A DNA stretch of 64,000 nt from positions 1-64,000 of the forward strand of contig CAZGVE010000009.1 of the NCBI GenBank assembly GCA_964528845.1. The letters run 5' to 3'. The notes below the pieces were generated by a model. The model had not been told where the DNA came from and made no database searches. It was given only the letters and a program-made list of their open reading frames with translations. The DNA comes from FEN-1191 sp964528845. GTDB taxonomy: Bacteria > Pseudomonadota > Gammaproteobacteria > Steroidobacterales > Steroidobacteraceae. Position 1 is the stretch's first letter, and each line of letters begins with the position of its first letter. This document shows, in pieces, positions 24,881 to 33,625 of this stretch. Both the position numbers and the translations under genes were made by a program.

Positions 24881-25657
24881 ATGCCGCAGTTCAACGCCAA
24901 TCTGACCATGCTCTTCAACGAGCTCGATTTCCTCGAACGCTTCCGTGCCGCGAAGGACGCCGGATTCCATGGCGTGGAGTACCTGTTTCCATACGCCCAC
25001 GCCAAGGAGCAGCTGGCGGAGCTGCTGGATACCCACGGCCTGAAGCAGGTCCTGCACAACCTGCCCGCCGGAGACTGGGCCGCGGGTGAGCGTGGTATCG
25101 CCTGCCATCCGGATCGGATCGGGGAGTTCCAGGACGGCGTCGGCAAGGCGATCGACTATGCGCGGGCGCTCGACTGTCCCCAGCTCAACTGCCTGGTTGG
25201 GATCACGCCCGCGGATGTCGACGCGGCCAGGGTGCACGATGTGCTGGTGCGCAATCTGCAGTTCGCAGCCGCGGCGCTGAAGCAGGCCGGCATTGCACTG
25301 CTCGTCGAAGCCTGCAATACGCGCGACATTCCCGGCTTCTACCTGAACCGCTCGCAGCAGGCGATCGACCTCATTGACGCGGTCGGATCCGACAATCTGT
25401 ACTTCCAGTACGACATCTATCACATGCAGATCATGGAGGGGAATCTCGCCCCGACCATCGAACGCCGGCTGTCCCGGATTCGCCACATGCAGCTGGCCGA
25501 CAATCCCGGACGTCACGAGCCGGGCACGGGCGAGATCAACTATCCGTTCCTGTTCGACTTCATCGACCGGCTCGGCTACACGGGCTGGATCGGTTGCGAA
25601 TACAAACCGGCCGGCACCACCACGCAGGGCTTGGGCTGGATCAAACCGTACTTATAG
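24881..25657 (+). CDS. hyi: Hydroxypyruvate isomerase
   Basis: The 258-residue TIM-barrel protein matches hydroxypyruvate isomerase closely from MPQFNANLTMLF to the C-terminal EYKP segment. Expected metal and acid-base residues appear as VEACN, FQYDIYHMQ, MQLADNPGRHEPG and IGCEYKP. It interconverts hydroxypyruvate and tartronate semialdehyde, and the next gene reduces the latter to D-glycerate. The ribosome site is GGAAGG. The related OtnI sugar-phosphate isomerases share the fold, but the garR neighbour favours Hyi. Confidence 0.92.
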   Translation: MPQFNANLTMLFNELDFLERFRAAKDAGFHGVEYLFPYAHAKEQLAELLDTHGLKQVLHNLPAGDWAAGERGIACHPDRIGEFQDGVGKAIDYARALDCPQLNCLVGITPADVDAARVHDVLVRNLQFAAAALKQAGIALLVEACNTRDIPGFYLNRSQQAIDLIDAVGSDNLYFQYDIYHMQIMEGNLAPTIERRLSRIRHMQLADNPGRHEPGTGEINYPFLFDFIDRLGYTGWIGCEYKPAGTTTQGLGWIKPYL

Positions 25658-25673
25658 AACCCGGGAAAGCAGC

Positions 25674-26567
25674 ATGAGCAAAGTTGGATTCGTTGGATTG
25701 GGCATCATGGGCCGGCCGATGGCGGAACACCTGCGCGCCGGCGGCCATGAACTCTACGTTCACGATCACAAGCCCGCGCCACCGGCTCTGATCGCGCAGG
25801 GAGCGATCGCCTGCGCTTCGGGCAGGGAGGTCGCGCAGCGCTCGGACATCATCATCACGATGGTGCCCGATACGCCGCACGTCGCTTCTGCGCTGTTCGA
25901 CGCGGATGGCATTGCCGCCGGACTGTCGCCGGGAAAGGTCGTCGTCGACATGAGCTCGATCTCGCCGGTCGAGACCAAGCAGTTCGCACAGCGGATCAAC
26001 GGGCTGAATTGCCAGTATCTCGATGCGCCGGTTTCCGGCGGCGAAGTCGGCGCGAAGGCCGCGAGCCTGACGATCATGGTCGGCGGCCCCGAAGCTGCCT
26101 TCGCGCGGGTCAAGCCGCTGTTCGAGCTGATGGGCAAGAACATCACGCTGGTCGGGGAGAATGGCGACGGGCAGACCTGCAAGGTCGCGAACCAGATCAT
26201 CGTTGCCCTGACGATCGAGGCGGTCGGCGAAGCGCTGCTGTTCGCGTCCAAGATGGGCGCGGATCCGGCCAAGGTGCGCCAGGCACTGATGGGCGGCTTC
26301 GCGTCCTCGCGCATCCTCGAAGTGCATGGCGAGCGCATGATCAAGCGCACCTTCAATCCGGGATTCCGGATCGAACTGCACCAGAAGGATCTGAGCCTGG
26401 CGCTGAACGCGGCACGTCAGATCGGATTGTCCCTGCCCAATACCGCGACCACGCAGGAGCTGTTCAATGCCTGCGCGGCACAGGGCGGCAAGGCCTGGGA
26501 TCACTCTGCCATCGTGCGTGTGCTCGAGTTGCTCGCGCACCATGAGATTGGCGGGGCATCCCGCTAG
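25674..26567 (+). CDS. garR: 2-hydroxy-3-oxopropionate (tartronate semialdehyde) reductase
   Basis: From the ATG at 25674, 16 bases after hyi, the protein is 297 residues of the beta-hydroxyacid dehydrogenase family. It has VGFVGLGIMGRPMAEHL at the cofactor site, DAPVSGG for the substrate and the catalytic Lys in CKVANQ. The pair hyi-garR forms the lower glyoxylate/tartronate pathway, making D-glycerate. No glyoxylate carboligase gene is in the window. The stop codon lies in the duplicated end of a false assembly gap. Confidence 0.92.
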   Translation: MSKVGFVGLGIMGRPMAEHLRAGGHELYVHDHKPAPPALIAQGAIACASGREVAQRSDIIITMVPDTPHVASALFDADGIAAGLSPGKVVVDMSSISPVETKQFAQRINGLNCQYLDAPVSGGEVGAKAASLTIMVGGPEAAFARVKPLFELMGKNITLVGENGDGQTCKVANQIIVALTIEAVGEALLFASKMGADPAKVRQALMGGFASSRILEVHGERMIKRTFNPGFRIELHQKDLSLALNAARQIGLSLPNTATTQELFNACAAQGGKAWDHSAIVRVLELLAHHEIGGASR

Positions 26568-26771
26568 GGCGCGCCACCGCGCCAGGGCGCAGCACCGCAC
26601 TAGGGCCCGGCAGCCANNNNNNNNNNNNNNNNNNNNNNNNNNNNNNNNNNNNNNNNNNNNNNNNNNNNNNNNNNNNNNNNNNNNNNNNNNNNNNNNNNNN
26701 NNNNNNNNNNNNNNNNCGCTAGGGCGCGCCACCGCGCCAGGGCGCAGCACCGCACTAGGGCCCGGCAGCCA
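26562..26771. repeat. False gap: 100 N between identical 55-bp contig ends
   Basis: Bases 26562-26616 and 26717-26771 are identical and flank 100 N. After collapse only about 32 bases separate the convergent garR and permease genes. The shared segment is itself a GC-rich imperfect repeat with units like AGGGCGC-N-CACCG, which may have broken the assembly. Confidence 0.92.
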
Positions 26772-28377
26772 CCGTCGGGATCATCCAGGGGACCAGGTAC
26801 TGCTGCGCAAGCACGAGCAGTACCAGGAACAGCGTGAACACGATGCTGTGGATGAACGTGCGCGCGAACACGCGTCCCTCCTGACCCTTGAGGCTCGTCA
26901 CCGACAGACCGGTCACGATGTTCTGCGGCGAGATCATCTTGCCCATCACGCCGCCCGAGGTATTGGTGGCCGCGAACAGTACCGGGTTGAGACCCAGCTG
27001 CCGCGCGGCGACGACCTGCAGATTGCCGAACAGCGCGTTGCCGGAGGCATCACTGCCCGACAGCAGCACCGCCAGCCAGCCGAGGAACGGCGAGCATACG
27101 ATGAAGACCTTGCCGGTCCAGGCGGCTCCCAGGCCCAGCGTATAGGCCAGCCCCGAGTAGTTCATCAGATAGGCCAGCCCGATGATCAGCATCACCGTGA
27201 TCACGGCCAGCCAGACCTGGCGCAGGGTCTGGCCCACGCACGTCAACACCTGCGCCGGCGGCAGGCGCACCAGAATCGCCGTGATCAGCCAGGACACGAG
27301 GATCGCAGTTCCGGTCGCCAGTGGCTGGAAGTTCCAGATCGCGCCGTACGGCTTGTCCTTGTACAGCGTGATGGCGATTGCATTGTGCAGCTGCGGCCAG
27401 GCTATGTTCTGCTGCCCGATGGCCGGCAGCTTGAACAGGATCCACAGGATCACGGTGGCTGCCAGCGTCAGCCACGGAATCCAGCCCTGCCACGCCGGCA
27501 CGCTGCCGTCCGGCGGGCTACTCACGTCGGCCGCATGCTCCATCATGTATGCAGGGTCGGGCGCCGGCTTCCAGACTTTCAGGAACAGCACCGTGCATAG
27601 CAGCGATCCGAGTGATGACACCACGTCGGTCAGCATGTAGTTGATGTAGTTGGCGGTCACGAACTGTCCGATCGCGAAGCTGGCCCCGGCGACCAGCAAT
27701 ATCGGCCACAGCGCGCGCATCGATCGCCAGCCGCCATACAGCGCCATCACGTAGAAGGGCAGCAGCAGCGCCATGATCGGCAGCTGTCGGCCTACCATTG
27801 CGGCCAGGGCCTGGGTGGGCAGTCCGGTCACGGCGCTGAGCACGGTGACCGGATTGCCGAGGCCACCGAAGGCTACCGGCGCCGTGTTGAAGATCAGCAC
27901 GAACACGATGGCTTCGAGCGGAGGGAATCCCACCAGGATCAGCAGCGCGCCGGTGACGGCGACCGGCGCGCCGAAGCCCGTGACGCCCTCCATCAGCGCG
28001 CCAAAACAGAAGCCGATCACGACCAGAATCACGCGCCGGTCATTGGGGATATGACGGATGACCCAGTGGCGCAGCGCATCGAAGCGCCCTGAACGGACCG
28101 CGATGTTATAGAGCAGCAGCCCGTTGACGACGATCCACATGACCGGCCAGATCGCGATGGTCGCACCGTGGAGCACTGATTGCAGCGCCAGCCCGATCGG
28201 CATCTGCCACGGCAGCACGGCGATGATCAGCGCCAGCACCAGCCCGGCCAGTGCCGCCTGCCAGGCCGGCCGACGCAGCACACCGAGCAGCAGCAGTACG
28301 GTAGCGACCGGTAGCGCCGCAACCAGGCACGACAGCCCAAGACTGTTCGCGATCGGCGTGAGCTGCTGGTGGAACAT
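26755..28377 (-). CDS. L-lactate/glycolate permease family transporter, copy 1
   Basis: The 540-residue protein has about 12-14 membrane helices and LctP-family motifs such as EGVTGFGAPVAVTGALL, FNTAPVAFGGLGNPVT, SGSDASGNALFGNLQV and TNTSGGVMGKMISPQN. The family imports lactate, and the GlcA branch imports glycolate. The next gene upstream (28425-30047) encodes a paralog of equal length. Lying beside hyi-garR, import of glycolate or another short hydroxyacid fits. It may be translated from a shared transcript, since only 47 bases separate the two genes. Confidence 0.9.
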   Translation of the reverse strand: MFHQQLTPIANSLGLSCLVAALPVATVLLLLGVLRRPAWQAALAGLVLALIIAVLPWQMPIGLALQSVLHGATIAIWPVMWIVVNGLLLYNIAVRSGRFDALRHWVIRHIPNDRRVILVVIGFCFGALMEGVTGFGAPVAVTGALLILVGFPPLEAIVFVLIFNTAPVAFGGLGNPVTVLSAVTGLPTQALAAMVGRQLPIMALLLPFYVMALYGGWRSMRALWPILLVAGASFAIGQFVTANYINYMLTDVVSSLGSLLCTVLFLKVWKPAPDPAYMMEHAADVSSPPDGSVPAWQGWIPWLTLAATVILWILFKLPAIGQQNIAWPQLHNAIAITLYKDKPYGAIWNFQPLATGTAILVSWLITAILVRLPPAQVLTCVGQTLRQVWLAVITVMLIIGLAYLMNYSGLAYTLGLGAAWTGKVFIVCSPFLGWLAVLLSGSDASGNALFGNLQVVAARQLGLNPVLFAATNTSGGVMGKMISPQNIVTGLSVTSLKGQEGRVFARTFIHSIVFTLFLVLLVLAQQYLVPWMIPTVAAGP

Positions 28378-28424
28378 GTTGTCCGCCAGTCGCGGGTTTC
28401 CTGGCAGACGCCTCCGGCACGCCC

Positions 28425-30047
28425 TCAGGGCGAGCCCGGTACCACCGGGATGACTCCAGGGATCACGTACTGCATCAGGGCGACCATCACCACGAGGATC
28501 AGCGTGAGCACGATGCTGTGTACGAAGGTGCGCGCAAAAATCACGCCTTCCTGTCCTTTCAGATCGGTGACGGACACGCCGGTGGCGATGTTCTGCGGGG
28601 AGATCATCTTGGCCATCACACCGCCCGAGGAGTTGGTGGCCGCGAACAGTACCGGACTGAGATGCAGCTGCTTGGCTGCGACCACCTGCAGGTTGCCGAA
28701 CAGCGCGTTGCCCGAGGTGTCACTGCCCGAGAGCAGCACGGCGAGCCAGCCGAGGAACGGCGAGAACACGATGAACAGATGCCCGGTGGAGGCCGCTCCC
28801 TGCCCGAGCGTATAGGCCAGCCCGGAATAGTTCATCAGATAGGCCAGACCGACGATCAGCATCACGGTGAGGATGGCGAGCCACGCCTGGCGCACGGTCT
28901 TGCCTACACAATGCACCAGATCCGCCAGCGACAGACGCACCAGCAGCGCGGTGATCAGGGAGGACACGAGGATCGCGGTCCCGGTGGCCAGCGGTTGAAA
29001 GTTCCAGATCGCCGCGTACGGCCGGTCCTGATACAGCGTGATCGAGATGGCCTTGTGCAGGTGCGGCCACGGAATATTCTGCTGCAGATATGACGGGACC
29101 TTGAAGTAGCTCCACAGGATCACCGTGACCGAAATGGTCACCCACGGAATCCACCCCTGCCACGCCGGCACGGTGTTGCCGCTCGGCGCCGCCGTCAGCG
29201 GGTCGTCCTTGATCGCGAACTCCGCATCCGGCGCCGGCCGCCAGACCCGCAGGAACAGCAGCGTGATCAGCAGCGAGCTGAGTGAGGACAGCACATTGGT
29301 CAGCGTGTAATCGATGTAGTTCGATGCGAGGAACAGCACGATACTGAAGCTGCCGCCGGCCACCACGAGCACCGGCCAGAGCGCGCGCACCGAGCGCCAG
29401 CCGCCGTATACCGCCATCACGTAGAACGGCATCAGCAGGGCCATGAACGAGAGCTGTCGACCGATCATCGCCGACAGCGCTGTGGCGGGCAGACTGGTCA
29501 CGGCTGCCAGCACCGTCACCGGAATGCCGAGAGCGCCAAAGGCAACCGGCGCGGTATTGAACAGCAGCACGCAGCAGATCGCCTGCAGCGGCGGGAATCC
29601 CACCATGATCAGCAGCGCCCCGGTGACCGCGACGGGCGTGCCGAACCCCGCGACGCCTTCGAGCAGCGCGCCGAAGCAGAAACCGATCACCACCAGCACC
29701 ACGCGCCGGTCGTTCGGAAGGTGGCGGATCACCCAGGCGCGCAGCGCGTCGAAGCGCCCGGAACGCACGGAGATGTTGTAGAGAAGCAGGCCGTTGACGA
29801 CGATCCACATCACGGGCCAGAGCGCGAACGTGGCGCCATTGAGCACCGACTGCAGCGCGAGACCGGCCGGCATCTGCCACGGCACGATGGCCACCACCAG
29901 TGCGCAGACCAGGCCGGCGAGCGCCGCCTGCCAGGCCGGACGGCGCATCACGCCCAGCAGCAGCAGCACGATCAGCACGGGCAACCCTGCGACCAGACAG
30001 GAGAGCACGAGGCTGTTTCCGACCGGCGTCAGCAGTTGGTGGAACAT
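28425..30047 (-). CDS. L-lactate/glycolate permease family transporter, copy 2
   Basis: This 540-residue protein is colinear with the product of 26755-28377, with identical length and near-identical conserved loops (EGVAGFGTPVAVTGALL, SGSDTSGNALFGNLQV, TNSSGGVMAKMISPQN). Many substitutions separate the two, so this is an old tandem duplication and not an assembly artefact. Different substrate ranges or affinities are likely. It is the upstream gene of the pair, and the region before it holds the MmgE/PrpD promoter. Confidence 0.9.
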   Translation of the reverse strand: MFHQLLTPVGNSLVLSCLVAGLPVLIVLLLLGVMRRPAWQAALAGLVCALVVAIVPWQMPAGLALQSVLNGATFALWPVMWIVVNGLLLYNISVRSGRFDALRAWVIRHLPNDRRVVLVVIGFCFGALLEGVAGFGTPVAVTGALLIMVGFPPLQAICCVLLFNTAPVAFGALGIPVTVLAAVTSLPATALSAMIGRQLSFMALLMPFYVMAVYGGWRSVRALWPVLVVAGGSFSIVLFLASNYIDYTLTNVLSSLSSLLITLLFLRVWRPAPDAEFAIKDDPLTAAPSGNTVPAWQGWIPWVTISVTVILWSYFKVPSYLQQNIPWPHLHKAISITLYQDRPYAAIWNFQPLATGTAILVSSLITALLVRLSLADLVHCVGKTVRQAWLAILTVMLIVGLAYLMNYSGLAYTLGQGAASTGHLFIVFSPFLGWLAVLLSGSDTSGNALFGNLQVVAAKQLHLSPVLFAATNSSGGVMAKMISPQNIATGVSVTDLKGQEGVIFARTFVHSIVLTLILVVMVALMQYVIPGVIPVVPGSP

Positions 30048-30321
30048 GGCATCCCCGTTCTAGGTTATTGGTATCCGCGCATTGTAGCATTGCACCGGAG
30101 CGAGCAGCCTGTAAAGGTTCCGCCATTGTCATTCTGGTAAACGTGGGTTGATCGGGGAGTGCCGTCATGATTGNNNNNNNNNNNNNNNNNNNNNNNNNNN
30201 NNNNNNNNNNNNNNNNNNNNNNNNNNNNNNNNNNNNNNNNNNNNNNNNNNNNNNNNNNNNNNNNNNNNNNNNNTCCGCCATTGTCATTCTGGTAAACGTG
30301 GGTTGATCGGGGAGTGCCGTC
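30048..30321. promoter_or_regulatory. Divergent intergenic region containing a false gap
   Basis: The region between the permease and MmgE/PrpD genes is inflated by 100 N (30174-30273) and a 55-bp duplicate (30119-30173 equals 30274-30328). After collapse it is short and presumably holds two divergent promoters, which I cannot place. The only clear signal is the GGGGAG ribosome site (30309-30314) for the leader ORF at 30322. Confidence 0.6.
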
Positions 30322-30328
30322 ATGATTG
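30119..30328. repeat. False gap: 100 N between identical 55-bp contig ends
   Basis: Identical 55-bp ends (30119-30173, 30274-30328) flank 100 N. Both copies include the leader-ORF start region up to ATGATTG. The true sequence is expected to have a single copy and no gap. Confidence 0.92.
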
Positions 30329-30354
30329 CCATCGCTGCAATGATTGACTCTTGA
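30322..30354 (+). CDS. Ten-codon leader ORF before the MmgE/PrpD gene
   Basis: ATG at 30322 has an ideal ribosome site (GGGGAG, seven bases upstream) and encodes M-I-A-I-A-A-M-I-D-S before TGA. That stop is directly followed by the ATG of the MmgE/PrpD gene (TGAATG), which has no ribosome site of its own. This arrangement suggests translational coupling or leader-peptide control. It could also be chance, since the peptide has no distinctive composition. Confidence 0.45.
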   Translation: MIAIAAMIDS

Positions 30355-31848
30355 ATGCACAAGCCCGCCACCTTTGGGCGTCGCAGCCTGCTCAGGCGCG
30401 CTGGCGCTGCGGCGCTGATCGCGGCCGCTGGCGCGGCCCGCGGCGAGCCTGAAGCACCGGCTCACTCCGCACTGCCGCTCCCGACAGCCGCTGCGCCGCC
30501 GCCCGAGGTCACGCGGGCATTGGCGCAATACGCGACCGAAGTCCGGCTCGCCGATCTGCCCGACGCGGTAACACGACAGGGTGTGCGCACGCTGCTGAAC
30601 TGGACCGGATGCGCGATCGGTGGCGCGCGCCACGAGGCCGTCGAGCGGGCGATCGCGGCGCTGGAACCGTTTTGCGGTGCACGTGAGGCGCGGATCCCCG
30701 GCCGGAGCGAACGCGTCGACATCTTTCTGGCGGCGCTGGTCGCGGGTATCAGCTCGCATGTATTCGACTACGACGATACCCACCTGAAGACCATCATCCA
30801 TCCGGCGGGTCCGGTTGCTTCAGCGATCCTTGCCTGGGCGCAGCACCGTCCCGTGCGCGGGGCCGACTTCCTGAATGCGCTGCTGATCGGCATCGAGACC
30901 GAATGCCGCATCGGCAACGCGGTCTATCCGAGCCACTATGATCTGGGCTGGCACATCACCGGAACCTGCGGCACGTTCGGATCGGCGGTCGCCTGCGGGC
31001 GGCTCATGGGCCTCGATGCGTCGCGGATGGGTTGGGCGCTGGGACTCGCCGCATCCCAGCCAGTCGGGTTGAAGATCCAGTTCGGTTCGATGACCAAGAG
31101 CTTTCATCCGGGCCGTGCAGCGCAGAACGGTCTGCTGGCCGCGGTGCTGGCCGCACAGGGCTACACCGCAGACGCAGCGGCCCTCGAGGGGCGTGACGGC
31201 TGGGCGCAGGCGCTGAGCCGGGAACACGACTGGCGGGAGGTGACCGACGGACTGGGAACTCGCTTCGAGAGCGCGCTGAACACCTATAAGCCTTTTGCCT
31301 GCGGCATCGTGACGCATCCGGGGATCGACGCCGCGATCCAGCTGCGCAACGAATACGGGTTGCAAGCCGCGCCGATCAGCGCAATCGAACTGCGGGCCAA
31401 TCCGCTGGTGCTGTCGCTCACCGGCAAGACCGATCCGCGCTCGGGTCTGGAAGCGAAATTCAGCATCTACTACTGCATCGCCGCCGGCATCGTGTACGGC
31501 GCTGCGGGCGAGCGCCAGTTCAGCGACGCCGCGGTGAAAGATCCGGCCATCGTCGCGCTGCGCCCGCACATCACGGTCCTGACCGATACGGCGATCGGGC
31601 CCGAGCAGGCCGAGCTCACCATCCGCCTCGCGGACGGCCGGGTCCTGACCCGGCGGGTCGAGCACGCCATCGGCAGCCTCGAGCGGCCCATGAGCGATGG
31701 GGCGCTCGAGGCCAAGTTCACCGATCTCGCCGCAGGCATCCTGCCGCCGGCTCGGATCCGCCGCGTGCTTGAATTGTGTCGCGACGTCGCCAGTCTCGAC
31801 GACGCCGCGCAGATCGCGCGCGCTGCCGCGGCGGGCCCTGCGATCTAG
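30355..31848 (+). CDS. MmgE/PrpD family protein with a twin-arginine signal
   Basis: The 497-residue protein begins with FGRRSLLRRAGAAALIAAAG, a twin-arginine-type leader, then the MmgE/PrpD fold: SHVFDYDDTHLKTIIHPAGPV at the conserved His/Asp site, GWHITGTCGTFGSA, KSFHPGRAAQNG and YKPFACGIVTHPG. Family members include 2-methylcitrate dehydratase, cis-aconitate decarboxylase and iminodisuccinate epimerase, mostly cytoplasmic. Export of this enzyme is unusual and matches other exported catabolic enzymes here. It is preceded by a ten-codon leader ORF and convergent with the peroxiredoxin gene. The substrate is unknown, but a tricarboxylic or hydroxy acid is likely. Confidence 0.87.
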   Translation: MHKPATFGRRSLLRRAGAAALIAAAGAARGEPEAPAHSALPLPTAAAPPPEVTRALAQYATEVRLADLPDAVTRQGVRTLLNWTGCAIGGARHEAVERAIAALEPFCGAREARIPGRSERVDIFLAALVAGISSHVFDYDDTHLKTIIHPAGPVASAILAWAQHRPVRGADFLNALLIGIETECRIGNAVYPSHYDLGWHITGTCGTFGSAVACGRLMGLDASRMGWALGLAASQPVGLKIQFGSMTKSFHPGRAAQNGLLAAVLAAQGYTADAAALEGRDGWAQALSREHDWREVTDGLGTRFESALNTYKPFACGIVTHPGIDAAIQLRNEYGLQAAPISAIELRANPLVLSLTGKTDPRSGLEAKFSIYYCIAAGIVYGAAGERQFSDAAVKDPAIVALRPHITVLTDTAIGPEQAELTIRLADGRVLTRRVEHAIGSLERPMSDGALEAKFTDLAAGILPPARIRRVLELCRDVASLDDAAQIARAAAAGPAI

Positions 31849-31867
31849 CCTGGCGCCAGCAGGGTCG

Positions 31868-32446
31868 TCACTTGCGGGCGGGCAGCGCCTGCACGGCAGC
31901 CAGCGCCTGCTCGACGTTTTCGTCCGGCTTCACGCCACCGATGCTGGCGGCGACCTTGCCATCCGGCGTGACGATGAAAGTCGTGCGCTCGGCGAATCCA
32001 TGGTCGATCTCGACGCCGCGCGTGTCCTTCATGCCTGGCATCGCATCGCGGACGCTGAGGTCATAGGAATGGGCGATCTTGCCGTCGGCATCCGAAGCGG
32101 TCGGAAATTTTCCCGCACAGTAGTTCGGGTCCTTCGAGAACTCATTCAGGCGCGTGATGCTGTCCAGCGACACGCCGATGATCGTGGCGCCGGCAGCGGC
32201 GAACTTGTCGCTGTTGACCGCAAAGGTATGCGCCTGCAGATTGCAGCCGCCGGTGAAGGACGAGGGATAGAAGTAGACGACGACGGGTCCTTTCTGCAGC
32301 GCCGCCTTGAGTGAATAGCTGAAACTCTTCCCGGCCAGGGAGGCCTGGGCGCTGAAATCCGGTGCTGCGTCACCCGCCTTGAGCGCGGCGAGCGCCGGCA
32401 GCGAGAACACGCTCATCGCGATACAACCGATCAGTAGACGCTTCAT
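31868..32446 (-). CDS. Exported peroxiredoxin (AhpC/Bcp type)
   Basis: The 192-residue protein has a signal peptide (about 1-20, ending ALA) and a thioredoxin-fold peroxiredoxin domain. The peroxidatic Cys68 is in PSSFTGGCNLQ, where Bcp proteins have PxxFTxGCTxE, and a second Cys (about 109, PNYCAGKFP) may resolve it. It should reduce peroxides in the periplasm. It follows the cytochrome b561 gene by 144 bases on the same strand, in a group of redox genes. Confidence 0.87.
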   Translation of the reverse strand: MKRLLIGCIAMSVFSLPALAALKAGDAAPDFSAQASLAGKSFSYSLKAALQKGPVVVYFYPSSFTGGCNLQAHTFAVNSDKFAAAGATIIGVSLDSITRLNEFSKDPNYCAGKFPTASDADGKIAHSYDLSVRDAMPGMKDTRGVEIDHGFAERTTFIVTPDGKVAASIGGVKPDENVEQALAAVQALPARK

Positions 32447-32590
32447 GGCAATGCCCCCGTTCGCCGCGACGCGCGGCGGTTTGAATGATGAAACCCGAGT
32501 GGATGAGGAAACCCGACTGGCTCAAATCCTGACAGGCCCGGCTGCCGTTGGAAAGGGCCGGCGGCCGCCGGCCGCCGCGCAAGCCCCCGC

Positions 32591-33127
32591 TCAGCGCGGC
32601 GCCGGCCACATCCGCCGCAGCAGGCCGTCATGGCGGACCAGCTGGTGCCACAGTGCGGCCAGCAGATGCAGGCCGGCAAGCGCGAACAGCCCATAGGCCA
32701 GGTATCCGTGGATGTCTTCCGTCGGGTGGAAAATCGCGCGGTTGCGCTTGATCCCGAAGTCCACCTGGAAGAGGCCGAAATCGAACACCCGGCCGTGAAA
32801 TAGGAATGTCACGATGCCGATGACCGGAATGACCAGCAGCAGCAGGTACAGCAGGCCGTGGACGGGGCCCGCCAGGCGGCGCGAGAGCTGACCGACGTCG
32901 TCCGGCAACGCGGGTGGCGGACTGCGGATGCGCCAATACAGGCGCACCATCACCAGCACCCACAGCAGCAACCCGATCAGCGCATGGATATTGATCCAGA
33001 ATGCCTGCGTGCTCCTGGGCCACGAATCGTGCAGCAGCCCGAGCGTACCGACGACGATCACGAGCAGCGCCGTCAGCCAGTGCAGCGCGATGGCGGTCGA
33101 GGAGTAGCGTTGCGGAGCCTGCGCCAT
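32591..33127 (-). CDS. Cytochrome b561 family membrane protein
   Basis: The 178-residue protein has four membrane helices and the heme-binding His residues expected of bacterial cytochrome b561: His in IALHWLTALLV, HALIGLLLWVLV, PVHGLLYLLLL, and DIHGYLAYGLFALAGLHLLAAL. Bacterial members oxidise quinol or pass electrons from superoxide. The neighbours (peroxiredoxin, BLUF photoreceptor, GTP cyclohydrolase, glutathione peroxidase) fit a role in redox protection. Confidence 0.9.
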   Translation of the reverse strand: MAQAPQRYSSTAIALHWLTALLVIVVGTLGLLHDSWPRSTQAFWINIHALIGLLLWVLVMVRLYWRIRSPPPALPDDVGQLSRRLAGPVHGLLYLLLLVIPVIGIVTFLFHGRVFDFGLFQVDFGIKRNRAIFHPTEDIHGYLAYGLFALAGLHLLAALWHQLVRHDGLLRRMWPAPR

Positions 33128-33195
33128 GGCTCATAGTCTGAACGCATCGCATGCCCAGTCGCAAGCGACGGCGCGCTGCGCCGGCCGACCCGCCC

Positions 33196-33624
33196 TCAGC
33201 CGCCGCGGCTCACCACGGATCCGGTATCGATCAGCTCCTCGAGCAGCGTCATCGAGGCGCGCCCGGAACAGCTGAATGGATTGAGGGCGGCCCGGTCGGA
33301 ATATTTCAGCAGCAGCGAAGGATTGACCCGGGTCAGGTCCACCTGGCCCATGGTCCAGCCGGCGAACCGCCGCTCGAAAATCTCCTCATAGACCAGCAGG
33401 CGCACCTCGAGATGCCGCCGGTCGCGCACGATGGTATTGAAAAGCTCGCATACCTCGTCCCGCCCGCCTTCCAGCACCTGGATGAACAGGTCGCCGCTCG
33501 AACACAGCAGCCCGGTGATGCCGCGCGCAGGATTCTTGCGGCGCGACTGATCGAGGATGGATTCCACTACGCTTTCGCTCAGCGCCGCGGCTGCCCGGCT
33601 CGCATAGAGTAGACGTACCAGCAT
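33196..33624 (-). CDS. Stand-alone BLUF-domain blue-light sensor
   Basis: The 142-residue protein is a single BLUF domain with a short tail. The flavin-site residues known from AppA and related proteins are in place: Tyr7 (LLYASR), Asn31 (RRKNPARGITG), Gln49 (FIQVLEG), and the switch residues Trp90 and Met92 (WTMG). It binds FAD and changes hydrogen bonding on blue light; short BLUF proteins act by binding partner regulators. Its ATG lies one base after the folE stop (TGATATG), so the two are tightly coupled. No partner regulator is adjacent, so output is unknown. Confidence 0.92.
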   Translation of the reverse strand: MLVRLLYASRAAAALSESVVESILDQSRRKNPARGITGLLCSSGDLFIQVLEGGRDEVCELFNTIVRDRRHLEVRLLVYEEIFERRFAGWTMGQVDLTRVNPSLLLKYSDRAALNPFSCSGRASMTLLEELIDTGSVVSRGG

Positions 33625-33625
33625 A

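Noticed and set aside
26562..26771. 55-bp direct repeats flanking N runs as CRISPR repeats, IS ends or attachment sites
   Set aside because: Each pair is unique, exactly 55 bp, flanks exactly 100 N and restores frames when collapsed, so they are assembly overlaps.
26755..30047. Second permease as an assembly duplicate
   Set aside because: The two proteins are colinear but differ at many residues and have different flanks, so they are true paralogs.
28720..30801. Minus-strand frame running through the N gap at 30174-30273
   Set aside because: It is a shadow of the permease frame joined across N, with no protein features.
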